Source: an uncultured Chloroflexales bacterium
Lineage (GTDB): Bacteria > Chloroflexota > Chloroflexia > Chloroflexales > Chloroflexaceae
DNA length: 64,000 nucleotides
Direction of reading: 5' to 3'
NCBI GenBank assembly: GCA_937918935.1
Contig: CAKZSI010000032.1
Span: forward strand, 1 to 64,000
Under the pieces are notes generated by a model, which saw only the letters and a list, made by a program, of their open reading frames with translations, did no database searches and was not told the DNA's origin. A program made the position numbers and the translations under genes. Position 1 is the stretch's first letter; the number at the start of each line of letters is the position of its first letter. Below, in pieces: positions 44,430 to 53,630 of the stretch.

Positions 44430-44820
44430 TGTACGTGATTGGCTGATTAAAGCCAGGAACGACTTGCGCGGCATAGATGTCGATCTCGCTGCGGAACCGC
44501 CATTGTTAGAAGATGCGCTCTTTCATTGCCAGCAGGTTGTTGAGAAGTCCTTCAAGGCGTTTCTTACGTACCATAATGAGCCATTTCGCCGCACTCACAG
44601 CCTGGAGGAGACCGGTGAGGCGTGCCTGCGATACGATGCGACTCTTAAACCGCTCGTTGATGAGGCTGTGCCGCTGAGCCAGTATGCCTGGATGTATCGC
44701 TATCCAGGGCATCCGGCTGTTCCTTCGGTCGAAGAGGTTCGTCAGGCCCGTGATTGTGTCCGGCGTGTGTATCAGGCCATTCTTGATCGTCTTCCTGCCC
44801 AGGCGCATCCTCAATCTTGA
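44401..44820 (+). CDS. hepT: HEPN-domain toxin
   Basis: 139 residues, all helical. Helix 1 has VRDWLIKARNDLRGIDVDLA, helix 2 EDALFHCQQVVEKSFKAFLTYH, then RRTHSLEETGEAC and MYRYPGHPAVPSVEEVRQARDCVRRVYQAIL. FHCQQVVEKSFKA, THSL and YRYPG are the usual landmarks of the HI0074-type HEPN group; the ribonuclease Rx4-6H motif could not be assigned firmly. Partner of the MNT protein. The stop overlaps the TTG start of the next GT-C gene (TTGA), tying the TA pair to the glycan operon. Confidence 0.85.
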   Translation: MQDDPILLIDVRDWLIKARNDLRGIDVDLAAEPPLLEDALFHCQQVVEKSFKAFLTYHNEPFRRTHSLEETGEACLRYDATLKPLVDEAVPLSQYAWMYRYPGHPAVPSVEEVRQARDCVRRVYQAILDRLPAQAHPQS

Positions 44821-46994
44821 GACGTGACATTTCATCCCCCCTCTCCCCCCTCGCCGCCGTGGCGCCCCCGGAAGGGTGGCGCTGGCGCCTCGGCGTGCTG
44901 CTGGGCTACCTGCTGCTGGGGGTGCTCTTCACCTGGCCCCTGGCCTTGCACCTGGGCGATAGCGTCATCCAGAAGGGCGACCTGCCGGTGGATGCCGCCC
45001 AGGGTGTGTGGAACCTCTGGTGGACCCGCAGCGCGCTCCTGGCTGGCGAGAACCCTTTCGTCACCCGGATGCTGTTCCATCCGGCAACCCTCAACCTGCT
45101 GTACCAGACCCTGAGCCTGCCGAACGCGCTCCTGGCGCTGCCGGTGTTGCTCCTGGCCGGGCCGGTGGCGGCGTTCAACACCGTGGTGCTGCTGTCGTTT
45201 GGCCTGGGAGGCTACTGGGCCTACCGTCTGGCCCGCGCCTTCACTCTCGACCGCTTCGCGGCCCTGGTGGCGGGCTTCGTTTTCGTCTGCACTCCCTACC
45301 ACGTGCAGCGAGTGTGGAGCGGGCCGCTGGAACTGATTGCCACTCACTGGATGGCGCTCTACGCGCTGCTGCTGGCGCATGCCCTGGCCCGGCGCGCGCC
45401 CGCCAGCGTGGCCGGTGCAGCCCTGGCGCTCGTGGTCACCACCCTTGCCAGCCAGTACTACGGCCTCTACGCTGCCGTCTACACCGCCTTCTATGTGACC
45501 CTGGCCGCTCTCCTCGCGCCGCGCGGGGCGCGCCGGTCCACATTTCTCAGCGGCGCGGGCGTCGGCGCACTGTGGGTGGCCTTGCTACTGCCGCTGGTGA
45601 TCTGGGCCGGCGGTCTGGGCGCGGCGGTGCTGGAGGACTGGTACGTGCGTCAGGTCTACCATGCGGTGGCGCTGGTGGATCTGGTGACCCCCAATGTGCG
45701 CCACCCCCTCTGGGGCGGGGCCGCCGAGACGTGGCTGAGCCAGCGCCACCCCTTCGGCTCGGAAGGCGGCGCAGGGTTGGGGCTGGGGGTGGCGCTCCTC
45801 ATCGGGGTGGCCCTCTGGCGGCGTTGGGGTCGGGCCTGGCCCTGGGCGCTGCTGGCCCTGCTGGTGCTGCTGCTGGCGATGGGGCCGCAACTGCGACTCA
45901 CAGCCGCCGAAAGCGCCGTGCCGGGGCCGTTTCTGCTCCTCGACCTCGTTGGCCCCTTCCGCAACAGCAGCCGCCCGGCGATCTTCGTCGCCCTCATGCT
46001 CATCCCCGTCGCCGTCCTGGTCGCCCTCGGCATCGCCGCCCTGCGCACGCCGGCGACCGAACGCGGGAGGATGGGCGCGGTCCCCTGGGCGCCTATGCTG
46101 GCGGCGCTGGTGGTCATTGAGAGCCTGGTGGCGCCCTGGCCGTTGATGCGCCTGCGCGCCGTCCCGGAGAGCCTGGCCCTCAACGCCGATCCCACCCCGG
46201 GCGCGGTGCTCGATCTGCCGCCCCGGCTCAACGACAGTGTGGGCCTGCTCAACCAGATCTGCCATGGGCGGCCGATCATGGGCGGTTACCTGGCACGCAT
46301 CCCCTTCTACCCCATCGTCGCGGCTTCCTCGGCCACCCGCGACTTGTGGCTGGCCGCCGAACCGCTCCCCGATATTATGCCTCTCGACCCCGCCGCCGAA
46401 CTGGCCAGCCTGGGCACGCGCTTTGTCGTGCTTGATTTAACCCAGCTACCGCGCGTGGATCAGCGGCGGCTGCGCGAGCAACTGGCCGTTCCCGGCATCA
46501 GCCGCTTCAGCGCCAGCGACAGGCGCGAGATCTACGCTGTGGACCCGGCGGCGGCCCGGCCGGTGGTAGTGTTGGGCGCAGGCTGGTACGAAGCCGAGCG
46601 CGAGGGGGTGCGGCGCTGGCGCTGGATGGGTGAGAGGGCCGAGGTGCTGCTGCTGGCGCGGGAGCGATCGCTCGTGACGCTCAGTTGGCGCGCCACGGCC
46701 TACGGCGCGCCGCGCCCCTTGCGGGTCCGGCTGGGCGATCAGCGCCTGATCGAGGTCAGCGTGCCTGCCGCCCCCTATGATCGGACCGTCGCCCTGCGGT
46801 TGATCCTCCCCCCCGGCCAGGCGACGCTGACGCTGGAGAGCGTGGCGGAGAACGTAGCCGATGGCCGGCGCCTGAGCCTCTCGGTGAGCGAACTGCGCCT
46901 TGCCGCGCTGCCCGTCAGTGCGGCCTGGGCCGCGATGGATCCCCTGGACATCCCGCCCACACGCCCGGCGATCGGCGCGCCCCCGTGTCGGTGA
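44817..46994 (+). CDS. GT-C-like membrane protein, WNxWW family (paralogue D)
   Basis: 725 residues from TTG, which overlaps the HEPN stop; a GTG at 44859 is the alternative. First span (LGVLLGYLLLGVLFTWPLALHL), loop DAAQGVWNLWWTRSALLAGENPFVTRMLFHPATLNLLYQTLSLP, about ten spans, then the C-terminal beta domain (LGAGWYEAEREGVRRWRWMGERAEVLLLARE). In the beta domain the usual NP after the LL strand is replaced by ARE. Fourth member of the window's paralogous family. Last glycan gene before the housekeeping arm. Confidence 0.74.
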   Translation: MRRDISSPLSPLAAVAPPEGWRWRLGVLLGYLLLGVLFTWPLALHLGDSVIQKGDLPVDAAQGVWNLWWTRSALLAGENPFVTRMLFHPATLNLLYQTLSLPNALLALPVLLLAGPVAAFNTVVLLSFGLGGYWAYRLARAFTLDRFAALVAGFVFVCTPYHVQRVWSGPLELIATHWMALYALLLAHALARRAPASVAGAALALVVTTLASQYYGLYAAVYTAFYVTLAALLAPRGARRSTFLSGAGVGALWVALLLPLVIWAGGLGAAVLEDWYVRQVYHAVALVDLVTPNVRHPLWGGAAETWLSQRHPFGSEGGAGLGLGVALLIGVALWRRWGRAWPWALLALLVLLLAMGPQLRLTAAESAVPGPFLLLDLVGPFRNSSRPAIFVALMLIPVAVLVALGIAALRTPATERGRMGAVPWAPMLAALVVIESLVAPWPLMRLRAVPESLALNADPTPGAVLDLPPRLNDSVGLLNQICHGRPIMGGYLARIPFYPIVAASSATRDLWLAAEPLPDIMPLDPAAELASLGTRFVVLDLTQLPRVDQRRLREQLAVPGISRFSASDRREIYAVDPAAARPVVVLGAGWYEAEREGVRRWRWMGERAEVLLLARERSLVTLSWRATAYGAPRPLRVRLGDQRLIEVSVPAAPYDRTVALRLILPPGQATLTLESVAENVADGRRLSLSVSELRLAALPVSAAWAAMDPLDIPPTRPAIGAPPCR

Positions 46995-47071
46995 ATGTTG
47001 GATTGGGTGCGGGCTGGCTGGACGCGGTCAACGTCCCAGTGGCGCCCATAAGCCCGGGCCTAAATCCAACA

Positions 47072-48106
47072 TCAGAACGCTGCGCGGAGGCGCGCGGCGG
47101 CCTGTTCGGGGGTCAGGTCGCGCTGGGGTTCGCCGAGCATCTCGAAGCCGACCATAAACTTGCGGATGGTGGCCGAGCGCAGCAGAGGCGGCAAAAAGTG
47201 GGCATGGAGGCGCCAGGCGGGATGCGGCGCTTCATCGGTAGGCGCCTGGTGGAAGCCCATCGAATAGGGGAAGGCGGTCTGGAAGAGGGCATCGTAGCGG
47301 CTGATCAGTTCCTTCAAGATGCTCGCCAGCCCATCGCGCCCGGCAGAGTCGAGGGCGGCGAGGGAAGGGAGCGGATCGCGGGCGATCACGATCGTCTCGA
47401 AGGGCCAGGCCGCCCAGAAAGGTACCAGGGCAACGAAGTGTCCGTTCTGGCAGACGAGGCGTTCTTCCCGCTCGAGTTCCAGCGCCAGGTAATCGCCCAG
47501 GAGATCGCGCCCGTGAGCAGTGAAGTAGCGTTGCTGGGAAGCGTGCTCACGGGCGAACTGCACCGGCAGAAACTCCGTACCCCAGATCTGGCCGTGGGGA
47601 TGCGGGTTCGAGGCGCCCATCATCGCGCCGCGGTTCTCGAAGATCAGCACATGGCGCACCCAGGGTATGGCGCCAAGCTCCTGATACTGGTCGGTCCAGG
47701 TGTCAACCACGGCCCGAAGTTCGGCGAGCGAGAGGCGGGGCAGGGACAGGTCGTGCCGAGGCGAATAACACATGACCCGGCAGATGCCGCGGGCCGGCGC
47801 TGCCCGCAGCAGGGGGCTGCCATCCGCATGGCCGATGGCGATCTCATCAGAAAAATCCTCGGCGAGGAGCGCGGCAAAATCGTTATTAAAAACGAATGTG
47901 CTGGTGTAATCTGGATTAATGACCCCGCCGGCGCGGGCATTACCGGGGCAAAGGTAGCATGCCGGGTCGTAAGGTGGCCGGTTATCGGACGGAGGGGGTT
48001 CCACCTGGCCTAACCAGGGGCGTTTCGTGCGATGGGGCGAGACCACCACCCATTCGTCGATCAGCGGATTGTAGCGCCGATGCGGGTGATCGTCCAGGTT
48101 CAGCAT
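47072..48106 (-). CDS. galT: Galactose-1-phosphate uridylyltransferase
   Basis: 344 residues. HIT-superfamily transferase converting UDP-glucose and galactose-1-phosphate to glucose-1-phosphate and UDP-galactose. [21 protein letters not shown] is the GalT opening, C-x-x-C is in [18 protein letters not shown] is the classic middle motif, [10 protein letters not shown] carries the HPH active site, and [11 protein letters not shown] closes the fold. The ATG at 48106 has AAAGGA upstream. UDP-galactose would feed the adjacent glycan genes. It is convergent with the plus-strand glycan block and alone: no galK or galE is nearby. Confidence 0.95.
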   Translation of the reverse strand: MLNLDDHPHRRYNPLIDEWVVVSPHRTKRPWLGQVEPPPSDNRPPYDPACYLCPGNARAGGVINPDYTSTFVFNNDFAALLAEDFSDEIAIGHADGSPLLRAAPARGICRVMCYSPRHDLSLPRLSLAELRAVVDTWTDQYQELGAIPWVRHVLIFENRGAMMGASNPHPHGQIWGTEFLPVQFAREHASQQRYFTAHGRDLLGDYLALELEREERLVCQNGHFVALVPFWAAWPFETIVIARDPLPSLAALDSAGRDGLASILKELISRYDALFQTAFPYSMGFHQAPTDEAPHPAWRLHAHFLPPLLRSATIRKFMVGFEMLGEPQRDLTPEQAAARLRAAF

Positions 48107-48263
48107 ACGGTTCCTTTCGCGAGGAAGGCAAGGCCCGATCCCTGTGAATCAACGCGGCACGGCGCGCTTTTGGAGCGACTCCGGCATGACCGTGAGGATC
48201 TGGCGGTCCCCGGCTCTACAAGCGATGTTGCCCCCTTCGTGATCGCTGATGCCTCACAATCGC

Positions 48264-48665
48264 TTAATTTCGCCACTTGCGAAGAACGATTTTTGTGCCA
48301 ACGCCGACCTGGGATTGGATAACAAAATCGTCCATGAGGCGCTTGGCGCCAGGAAGCCCCATACCCATCCCCCGCGAGGTAGTGTAGCCGTCCTGCATCA
48401 CCAGGTCAACATCGGGGATGCCGGGTCCCTGATCCTCGCAGACAATCTCGATGCCTTTGCGACCGAGCTTCTCAACCTCGCGCACTGTGACGGTGCCGGT
48501 CCCGGCGTAGAGGTAGATATTGCGCGCCAGTTCGCTTACGGCGGTGGCGATGCGCGCCTGGTCAACGGCGCTGAAACCCAGGGCCCTGGCCATGTCGCGA
48601 GCCATCGTGCGGGCGATAACGATGTCGAGGTCGCTGCGGATGACTGCTGATTTAGGCTGCCCCAT
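48264..48665 (-). CDS. rsbT: RsbT-like switch kinase (anti-sigma/stressosome)
   Basis: 133 residues, GHKL-fold serine/threonine kinase. N box ATAVSELARNIYLYAG with the magnesium-binding Asn49, and EDQGPGI with Asp78, both at the same numbers as in Bacillus RsbT; the G-rich lid is GYTTSRGMGMGLPGAKRL. It phosphorylates RsbS and RsbR-type proteins in the stressosome and then activates a PP2C phosphatase or other output. Overlaps rsbS by 14 nt. No rsbR or rsbU adjoins, so its input and output partners are elsewhere. Confidence 0.92.
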   Translation of the reverse strand: MGQPKSAVIRSDLDIVIARTMARDMARALGFSAVDQARIATAVSELARNIYLYAGTGTVTVREVEKLGRKGIEIVCEDQGPGIPDVDLVMQDGYTTSRGMGMGLPGAKRLMDDFVIQSQVGVGTKIVLRKWRN

Positions 48666-49035
48666 CGCCGCTCTCCGCGGTAAGCCGCTGCAGCACGCTG
48701 AGGCCCTTTTCGAGGTTCAGGGCGGTAATCACGCGTGGCAGCTCGAGTCCGAGTTCGACGAGCGTAATCGCGACCGCGGGTTGCAGTCCGGTAATGACGA
48801 CGCGGCTGCCCATCAGGCCGGCCATGGCGGCGATGTCGGCGATGAGGCGCCCGATGAAGCTATCCACCAGATCCAGCGCGGTGAGATCGATGATTACCCC
48901 TTTGGCGCGGGTGGCGTGGATCTTCTCCAGGAGATCATCTTTGAACTGGACCGCCGAGGCGTCGTGCAGATTTACCTGGATCGAGGCGATTAAGATGTCG
49001 CCGATTTTCAGGATAGGAATGCGAAGACTTTCCAC
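48652..49035 (-). CDS. rsbS: RsbS-like STAS-domain protein
   Basis: 127 residues, a single STAS domain. LRIPILKIGDILIASIQVNLHD is the RsbS opening, and LDLVDSFIGRLI places the phosphorylated serine at position 59 as in Bacillus RsbS. It starts with GTG preceded by AGAGGA. In known stressosomes RsbS with RsbR sequesters RsbT until stress. Gene order rsbS then rsbT is conserved. A 212 bp gap to the next gene holds no further gene that I can see. Confidence 0.92.
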   Translation of the reverse strand: MESLRIPILKIGDILIASIQVNLHDASAVQFKDDLLEKIHATRAKGVIIDLTALDLVDSFIGRLIADIAAMAGLMGSRVVITGLQPAVAITLVELGLELPRVITALNLEKGLSVLQRLTAESGDGAA

Positions 49036-49247
49036 TCGATCCTCTCTGGCGCGAGGGCAATGCGCTTGCGCGATGGTAGCTGCCTGGCTGGGCCGGTCGG
49101 GAACGTTGCCTGGACCGGCAGCATGGCCATTCTACCCGAGGGTCGTTACGATACCGCAACAACGGCGCGCGGGGCCGAAGGATGGGCGCAGGGTGAGGTC
49201 CTTCAGCCTGGACGTTGACGTGGCCCTGGTGCAGCCTATCCTTCGGC

Positions 49248-49979
49248 CTACCCGACCAGGGTCACAATGCCGAACACCACGGCCCCCGCGAGGAGCGGGA
49301 CGCTGAGATTATCCATACCGGCGGGGGAGAAGGCCTCGGCGACCGCGGCAACCAGCGCGCCCGTGAGCGCAGCGGCGACGGCGACGCCAGTGGCCAGGGG
49401 CGGTGTAAGGGGACCCAGGGCCGAGCCAGGCACGAGGACGAGCGTCAGGAACATAGCGATCGCCGCAGCGACGAACATCGCCACCGAACCCTCCCACGAG
49501 CGCGTGCCTCCGGCGACGTGGTAGCGATGCCGTCCAAAGCGTTTGCCAATGATCGCCGCCATCGAGTCGCCCCAGGTCATGGCCATGGCGCCGGCGGCGG
49601 CGATGTGGCCCTTGTCGTCAGGCGAATTGGTGCGCCAGAAGGCCAGGAAGAGCAGGGTGATCGAGAGGGCGAAGTAAACCGTTCCGGGAGAACTATCGGG
49701 AGCGTCCATTGCCTGGAGCACCTTGTAGCGCCACAGAATATAATTGATGACGATGAACGACGCGAAGGGAATAATCCCGATATACCAGGTGTCGAAGAGG
49801 GCCAGAACGCCAAAGACCCACATACCCGCGCCGATATGGACGATCTTGCGGGTGAAATCTTGCGGATAGCCGCGCCAGCGGCGGATCACCTCAGCCAGCA
49901 CGAGCAACCCGGTCGCGTAGGCGTACGAGACCCCCAGCCCGATCCAGTCCTGCGTTGTCATAGGCGGTCCGGCAATCAT
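49248..49979 (-). CDS. Dolichol/phytol kinase-like membrane protein
   Basis: 243 residues with about seven spans. RRWRGYPQDFTRKIVHIGAGMWVFG is the diagnostic N-terminal motif (K-x-V-H-x-G) of the SEC59/VTE5/CDP-diglyceride synthetase-like family, and MAMTWGDSMAAIIGKRFGRHRY is the CTP-binding-type motif (GDs-a---G--fG). Members phosphorylate polyprenols such as phytol or dolichol using CTP. It could supply or recycle polyprenyl phosphate used by the many GT-C enzymes, or act in chlorophyll/tocopherol phytol salvage if the host is phototrophic; both are inference. An ATG at 49961 is an alternative start; neither has a good ribosome binding site. Confidence 0.8.
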   Translation of the reverse strand: MIAGPPMTTQDWIGLGVSYAYATGLLVLAEVIRRWRGYPQDFTRKIVHIGAGMWVFGVLALFDTWYIGIIPFASFIVINYILWRYKVLQAMDAPDSSPGTVYFALSITLLFLAFWRTNSPDDKGHIAAAGAMAMTWGDSMAAIIGKRFGRHRYHVAGGTRSWEGSVAMFVAAAIAMFLTLVLVPGSALGPLTPPLATGVAVAAALTGALVAAVAEAFSPAGMDNLSVPLLAGAVVFGIVTLVG

Positions 49980-50074
49980 TGGCGGAAATTGGCGTTATTC
50001 TAAGGCCGAGCGGGGGATACGTCAATTGGTTGTGCCGCACGCCAGCGGCACGCCGGCCAGCAACTGATCGGCGC

Positions 50075-50384
50075 CAACGTGGCCGCCTAATGATCCTGTT
50101 CGGGATGTTCATTCTCTACCAGAGCCTGCTGATCCCGTTTTGTGGTATTATGAAATCTAGCATTTCACCTCGATCTGGAATGATTTCCTGTTTGCCGTGG
50201 TGCTGACCAGCGGGCAGAGCTGGCCAGCACCGTGGCGCTGAACAACATCGCCAGCAGCCAGATCGTCGCGTGGGACGTGCAGATGGCCGGCGCGCTCCTG
50301 GCGGCGCTGCCGCCGTTGCTGGTTTACATCGTCCCTGGGGGCTACTTCTTGCGCGGGATGATGGCGGGGGCCTTGAAGGGGTAA
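50075..50384 (+). pseudogene. Remnant of a sugar ABC transporter permease (MalG/GtsC-like)
   Basis: Three pieces of one permease are visible in different frames. MILFGMFILYQSLLIP (from 50093) is the middle of such proteins. FTSIWNDFLFAVVLTSGQS (from about 50163) is the coupling-loop region, in another frame. VALNNIASSQIVAWDVQMAG and LPPLLVYI...GGYFLRGMMAGALKG, ending at 50384, are the normal C-terminus in a third frame. The stretch that should hold the EAA loop is missing, and at least one frameshift lies near 50205. It cannot make a working protein. No ABC partner genes remain. The exact left edge is unsure. Confidence 0.75.
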
Positions 50385-50431
50385 ATTTTTCGGGAAGGCC
50401 AGGCCCTTCCGGACTTTCCCCGGGGAGGTGT

Positions 50432-50454
50432 GTGGGGAAAGCTGGTTTCCCCAC
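50432..50454. repeat. Dispersed palindromic repeat
   Basis: GGGGAAAGCTGGTTTCCCC with outer GT/AC, between the permease remnant and the copper chaperone gene. Confidence 0.75.
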
Positions 50455-50536
50455 CCTCAAGCAAGGGAGGAACGCGGGTGCGTGGGAGGGCTTTCTCTCT
50501 CAGAACCTCCCGAAGGAGTTCTAAGGAGTGGAGGCA

Positions 50537-50752
50537 ATGCAAACCGACAGGTACCTCGTCCCTGGCGTGTCGTGCCAGCACTGCGTCGCCGCTGTCACCG
50601 CCGAGGTGCGCAAGCTGAGCGGCGTGTCGTCCGTGGTGGTGGATCTGGGCAGCAAGCTGGTGACCGTCGAGCACGATCCCCAGGTGAGCGCCGAGGCGAT
50701 TATCGCCGCAATCAAAGAGGCCGGCTACGAAGAGGTGCGCCCCGTCGCGTAG
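50537..50752 (+). CDS. copZ: CopZ-like heavy-metal-associated (HMA) chaperone
   Basis: 71 residues, one ferredoxin-like HMA domain: [43 protein letters not shown] with metal-binding C13 and C16. The usual GMTC is GVSC. The ATG has AAGGAG 8 nt upstream; a GTG at 50528 overlaps that site and is unlikely. It binds Cu(I) and would hand it to the CopA ATPase encoded 46 bp downstream, so the two form a copper-export operon. No CsoR or CueR gene was seen nearby. Confidence 0.9.
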   Translation: MQTDRYLVPGVSCQHCVAAVTAEVRKLSGVSSVVVDLGSKLVTVEHDPQVSAEAIIAAIKEAGYEEVRPVA

Positions 50753-50798
50753 GGCCGCCGCAGGCCGCGCAGAGGGGGATGCCTCGGGAACGCAAGCT

Positions 50799-53441
50799 AT
50801 GCCCGATCAACAGATCCAATTGCCCGTCACCGGCATGACCTGCGCCTCGTGCGTGCGCCGGGTCGAGAAGGCCCTGGCGAAGCTGCCGGGCGTGCACGAG
50901 GTGCAGGTGAACCTGGCCACCGAGCAGGCCAGCGTGCGCTTCGACCCGGCTAGCGTGGCCCCCCAACAATTGCAGGCCGCCGTGGAGCAGGCCGGCTACG
51001 GGGTGGTCACCGAGCGCGTCGAGTTGCCGATTACCGGGATGACCTGCGCCTCCTGCTCGGCCCGGGTGGAGAAGGCCCTCAAGCGCACCCCCGGCGTGCT
51101 CGAGGCCAGCGTCAACCTCGCCGCCGAGCGGGCCAGCGTGGTCTTCTCGCCGTCTACGGTGGGCTACGCCGAGTTGCGCGCGGCGGTGGAACAGGCCGGC
51201 TACGGGGTGATCGCCCCGGCCGAGGCCGGCGCCGCCCCCGAGGACGTGGAGGCCGCCGCCCGGGCCGCCGAGCTGCGGCGCAAGCAGCGGCAGTTGCTCG
51301 TCGGCGTGGCCCTGGGGTTGCCCCTCTTTGTCCTCTCGATGGCCCGTGACTTCGGCTTTATCGAGCCGTGGCTCTTTGGCCGCGCTCTCGAGGCTCGCCA
51401 ACTGATGGAACGGGTCATGGGGCCGGACGCGGAGATGGGCCACGCCTACCCCGCCTTCTACGACCTGTGGAACTGGATCTTCCTCTTCCTTGCCACACCG
51501 GTGCAATTCTTCAGCGGGCGCGATTTTTATATCAACGCCTGGAAGGCCCTCAAGGCTCGCACGGCCAACATGGATACGCTCATCGCCATGGGCTCCTCGG
51601 CGGCGTACTTCTACAGCGTGGGCCTGATGCTGCGCGGGTCCTCCGGCCATGTCTACTTCGAGACCGCCGCGCTGATCATTACCCTCATTCTGGTGGGCAA
51701 GTACCTGGAGTCGCGCGCGAAGAGCCGGACCAGCGCGGCGATCAAGACGCTGATGGGCCTGCAGCCGAAAACGGCGCGGGTGGTGCGGGGCGGCCAGGAG
51801 GTTGATGTGCCCGTCGCCGAGGTGCGCGTCGGCGAGATCGTTATCGTGCGCCCCGGCGAGAAGATCCCCGTGGACGGGGTACTGGTGAGCGGAGCCTCCA
51901 GCGTGGACGAGAGCCTGGTCACCGGCGAGAGTCTGCCGGTGGAGAAACAGCCGGGCGATACGCTGATCGGCGCCACGCTCAACCGCAGCGGCAGTTTCCA
52001 GATGCGCGCCACCCGCGTGGGCAAGGAGACGGCCCTGGCCCAGATCATCCGCCTGGTGCAGGAGGCCCAGGGCAGCCGGGCGCCGGTGCAGCGTCTGGTG
52101 GACCGCGTAGCGGGGGTGTTCGTGCCCGTGGTGATCGTCATTGCCCTGCTGACCTTTGCCGCCTGGTTCTTCATCGGCGATGTGGGCTTCACCCGCGCGC
52201 TGCTCTTCGCCGTGGCCGTGCTGGTGATCGCCTGCCCCTGCGCCCTCGGCCTGGCGACCCCCACGGCGATCATGGTCGGCACGGGCGTGGGCGCCGAACA
52301 GGGCATCCTGATCAAGAACGCCGAGAGTCTGGAGCGGGCGGCCCACATCCAGACCGTGGTGCTCGACAAGACCGGCACGATCACCGAGGGCCGTCCGGCG
52401 GTGACCGACGTGGTCGTCTCGCGCCAGGTTGCGCCGCTGCTGGCGGCGCGCGGCGCGGGGGCGGGTGCGCAGGAGGCGCCATCGGGGGCCTTGCTTGCGT
52501 CTATCGCCGGAAACGGTTCCGCGTTCGCGGCCAGCGGCCTGCCCGGGGAGGCGGTCGAGGGCGGGGCGGAAGAGCGGCTGCTCTGGCTGGCGGCCTCGGC
52601 GGAGAGCCGTTCCGAGCACCCGCTGGGAGAGGCGCTCGCGCGGGCAGGGCAGGAGCGCGGCCTGGCCCTGGCGACCCCGGAGCGTTTCAGCGCCATCGCC
52701 GGGGCGGGCATCGAGGCCGAGGTGGCGGGGCAGACGGTACTGGTAGGCGCCCCCCGGCTGATGGCCAGGCGCGGCGTGGCTCTGGACGAACTGGCCCCGG
52801 AAGTGGAGCGCCTGCAGGCCGAGGGCAAGACGGCCATGGTCGTGGCCGCCGACGGCGTGGCGCTGGGGGTGATCGCCGTGGCCGACACGGTGCGGCCCAC
52901 CTCGGCGGGGGCCATCGCCGAGCTGCGCGGCCAGGGCATCGAAGTGGCGATGATCACCGGTGACAACGCCCGCACTGCTGCGGCGATCGCCGCGCAGGTC
53001 GGCGTGAGCCGCGTGCTGGCCGAGGTGCGGCCCGAGGACAAGGCCGCCGAGGTGCAGCGGCTCCAGCAAGGGGGCCGGATCGTGGCCATGGTCGGCGACG
53101 GCATCAACGACGCGCCAGCGCTGGCCCGCGCCGACGTGGGCATCGCCATCGGCACCGGCGCCGACGTGGCCATGGAGACCGCCGACATCACCCTGATGCG
53201 CGGCGACCTGCGCGGGGCGCCCCGGGCCATCGCCCTGAGCCGGGCGACCATGGGCGCCATTCGCTGGAACCTCTTCTGGGCCTTCATCTACAACGTGCTG
53301 CTGATCCCCGTGGCGGCGGGCGCGCTCTACCCCTTCACCGGCTGGCAACTCAGCCCGATCCTGGCCGCCGGCGCGATGGCTTTCAGTTCGGTGTTTGTGG
53401 TGAGTAATTCGCTGCGCTTGCGACGACGCTTCTCACGCTAG
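50799..53441 (+). CDS. copA: Cu(I)-exporting P1B-type ATPase
   Basis: 880 residues. Two N-terminal HMA domains (GMTCASC at 12-18 and 80-86), then eight spans, the actuator [10 protein letters not shown], the membrane [12 protein letters not shown] motif, phosphorylation site DKTGTITEG, the nucleotide-binding SEHPLGEA motif and the hinge [22 protein letters not shown]. The last span has [14 protein letters not shown], supplying Asn and Ser ligands typical of copper pumps. Between the DKTGT strand and SEHPLGEA is a Gly/Ala-rich insertion (about [32 protein letters not shown]) longer than usual for this family. Exports copper from the cytoplasm. Confidence 0.96.
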   Translation: MPDQQIQLPVTGMTCASCVRRVEKALAKLPGVHEVQVNLATEQASVRFDPASVAPQQLQAAVEQAGYGVVTERVELPITGMTCASCSARVEKALKRTPGVLEASVNLAAERASVVFSPSTVGYAELRAAVEQAGYGVIAPAEAGAAPEDVEAAARAAELRRKQRQLLVGVALGLPLFVLSMARDFGFIEPWLFGRALEARQLMERVMGPDAEMGHAYPAFYDLWNWIFLFLATPVQFFSGRDFYINAWKALKARTANMDTLIAMGSSAAYFYSVGLMLRGSSGHVYFETAALIITLILVGKYLESRAKSRTSAAIKTLMGLQPKTARVVRGGQEVDVPVAEVRVGEIVIVRPGEKIPVDGVLVSGASSVDESLVTGESLPVEKQPGDTLIGATLNRSGSFQMRATRVGKETALAQIIRLVQEAQGSRAPVQRLVDRVAGVFVPVVIVIALLTFAAWFFIGDVGFTRALLFAVAVLVIACPCALGLATPTAIMVGTGVGAEQGILIKNAESLERAAHIQTVVLDKTGTITEGRPAVTDVVVSRQVAPLLAARGAGAGAQEAPSGALLASIAGNGSAFAASGLPGEAVEGGAEERLLWLAASAESRSEHPLGEALARAGQERGLALATPERFSAIAGAGIEAEVAGQTVLVGAPRLMARRGVALDELAPEVERLQAEGKTAMVVAADGVALGVIAVADTVRPTSAGAIAELRGQGIEVAMITGDNARTAAAIAAQVGVSRVLAEVRPEDKAAEVQRLQQGGRIVAMVGDGINDAPALARADVGIAIGTGADVAMETADITLMRGDLRGAPRAIALSRATMGAIRWNLFWAFIYNVLLIPVAAGALYPFTGWQLSPILAAGAMAFSSVFVVSNSLRLRRRFSR

Positions 53442-53450
53442 TTGGAGAGG

Positions 53451-53475
53451 CATGGGGAAACCAGGTTTCCCCATG
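53451..53475. repeat. Dispersed palindromic repeat, perfect copy after copA
   Basis: Core GGGGAAACCAGGTTTCCCC with outer CAT/ATG also pairing, 10 bp past the copA stop. CCCCTGCCGGCGGGTCGGGG follows, the usual right flank. A likely copA 3' hairpin. Confidence 0.85.
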
Positions 53476-53530
53476 CCCCTGCCGGCGGGTCGGGGCGGGC
53501 GCAGCCTGCCCGCGGGCAATGGAATGGAGG

Positions 53531-53559
53531 GGGGTGGGGAAACCCCGTTTCCCCACCCC
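53531..53559. repeat. Dispersed palindromic repeat, second copy after copA
   Basis: GGGGAAACCCCGTTTCCCC framed by GGGGT and ACCCC, in direct succession 56 bp after the previous copy. The 189 bp between copA and the Cys-rich gene is almost entirely repeat units. Confidence 0.8.
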
Positions 53560-53630
53560 CCTGCTTGCGGAGAGGGTCTGGAAGGGCTGCGCCCGCCCAG
53601 AAAGAAGCAGACGAGGGCGTGGCCCCGCCG

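Noticed and set aside
50712-53348. Minus-strand frame covering most of copA
   Set aside because: Shadow of copA; His/Gly/Arg-rich nonsense composition.
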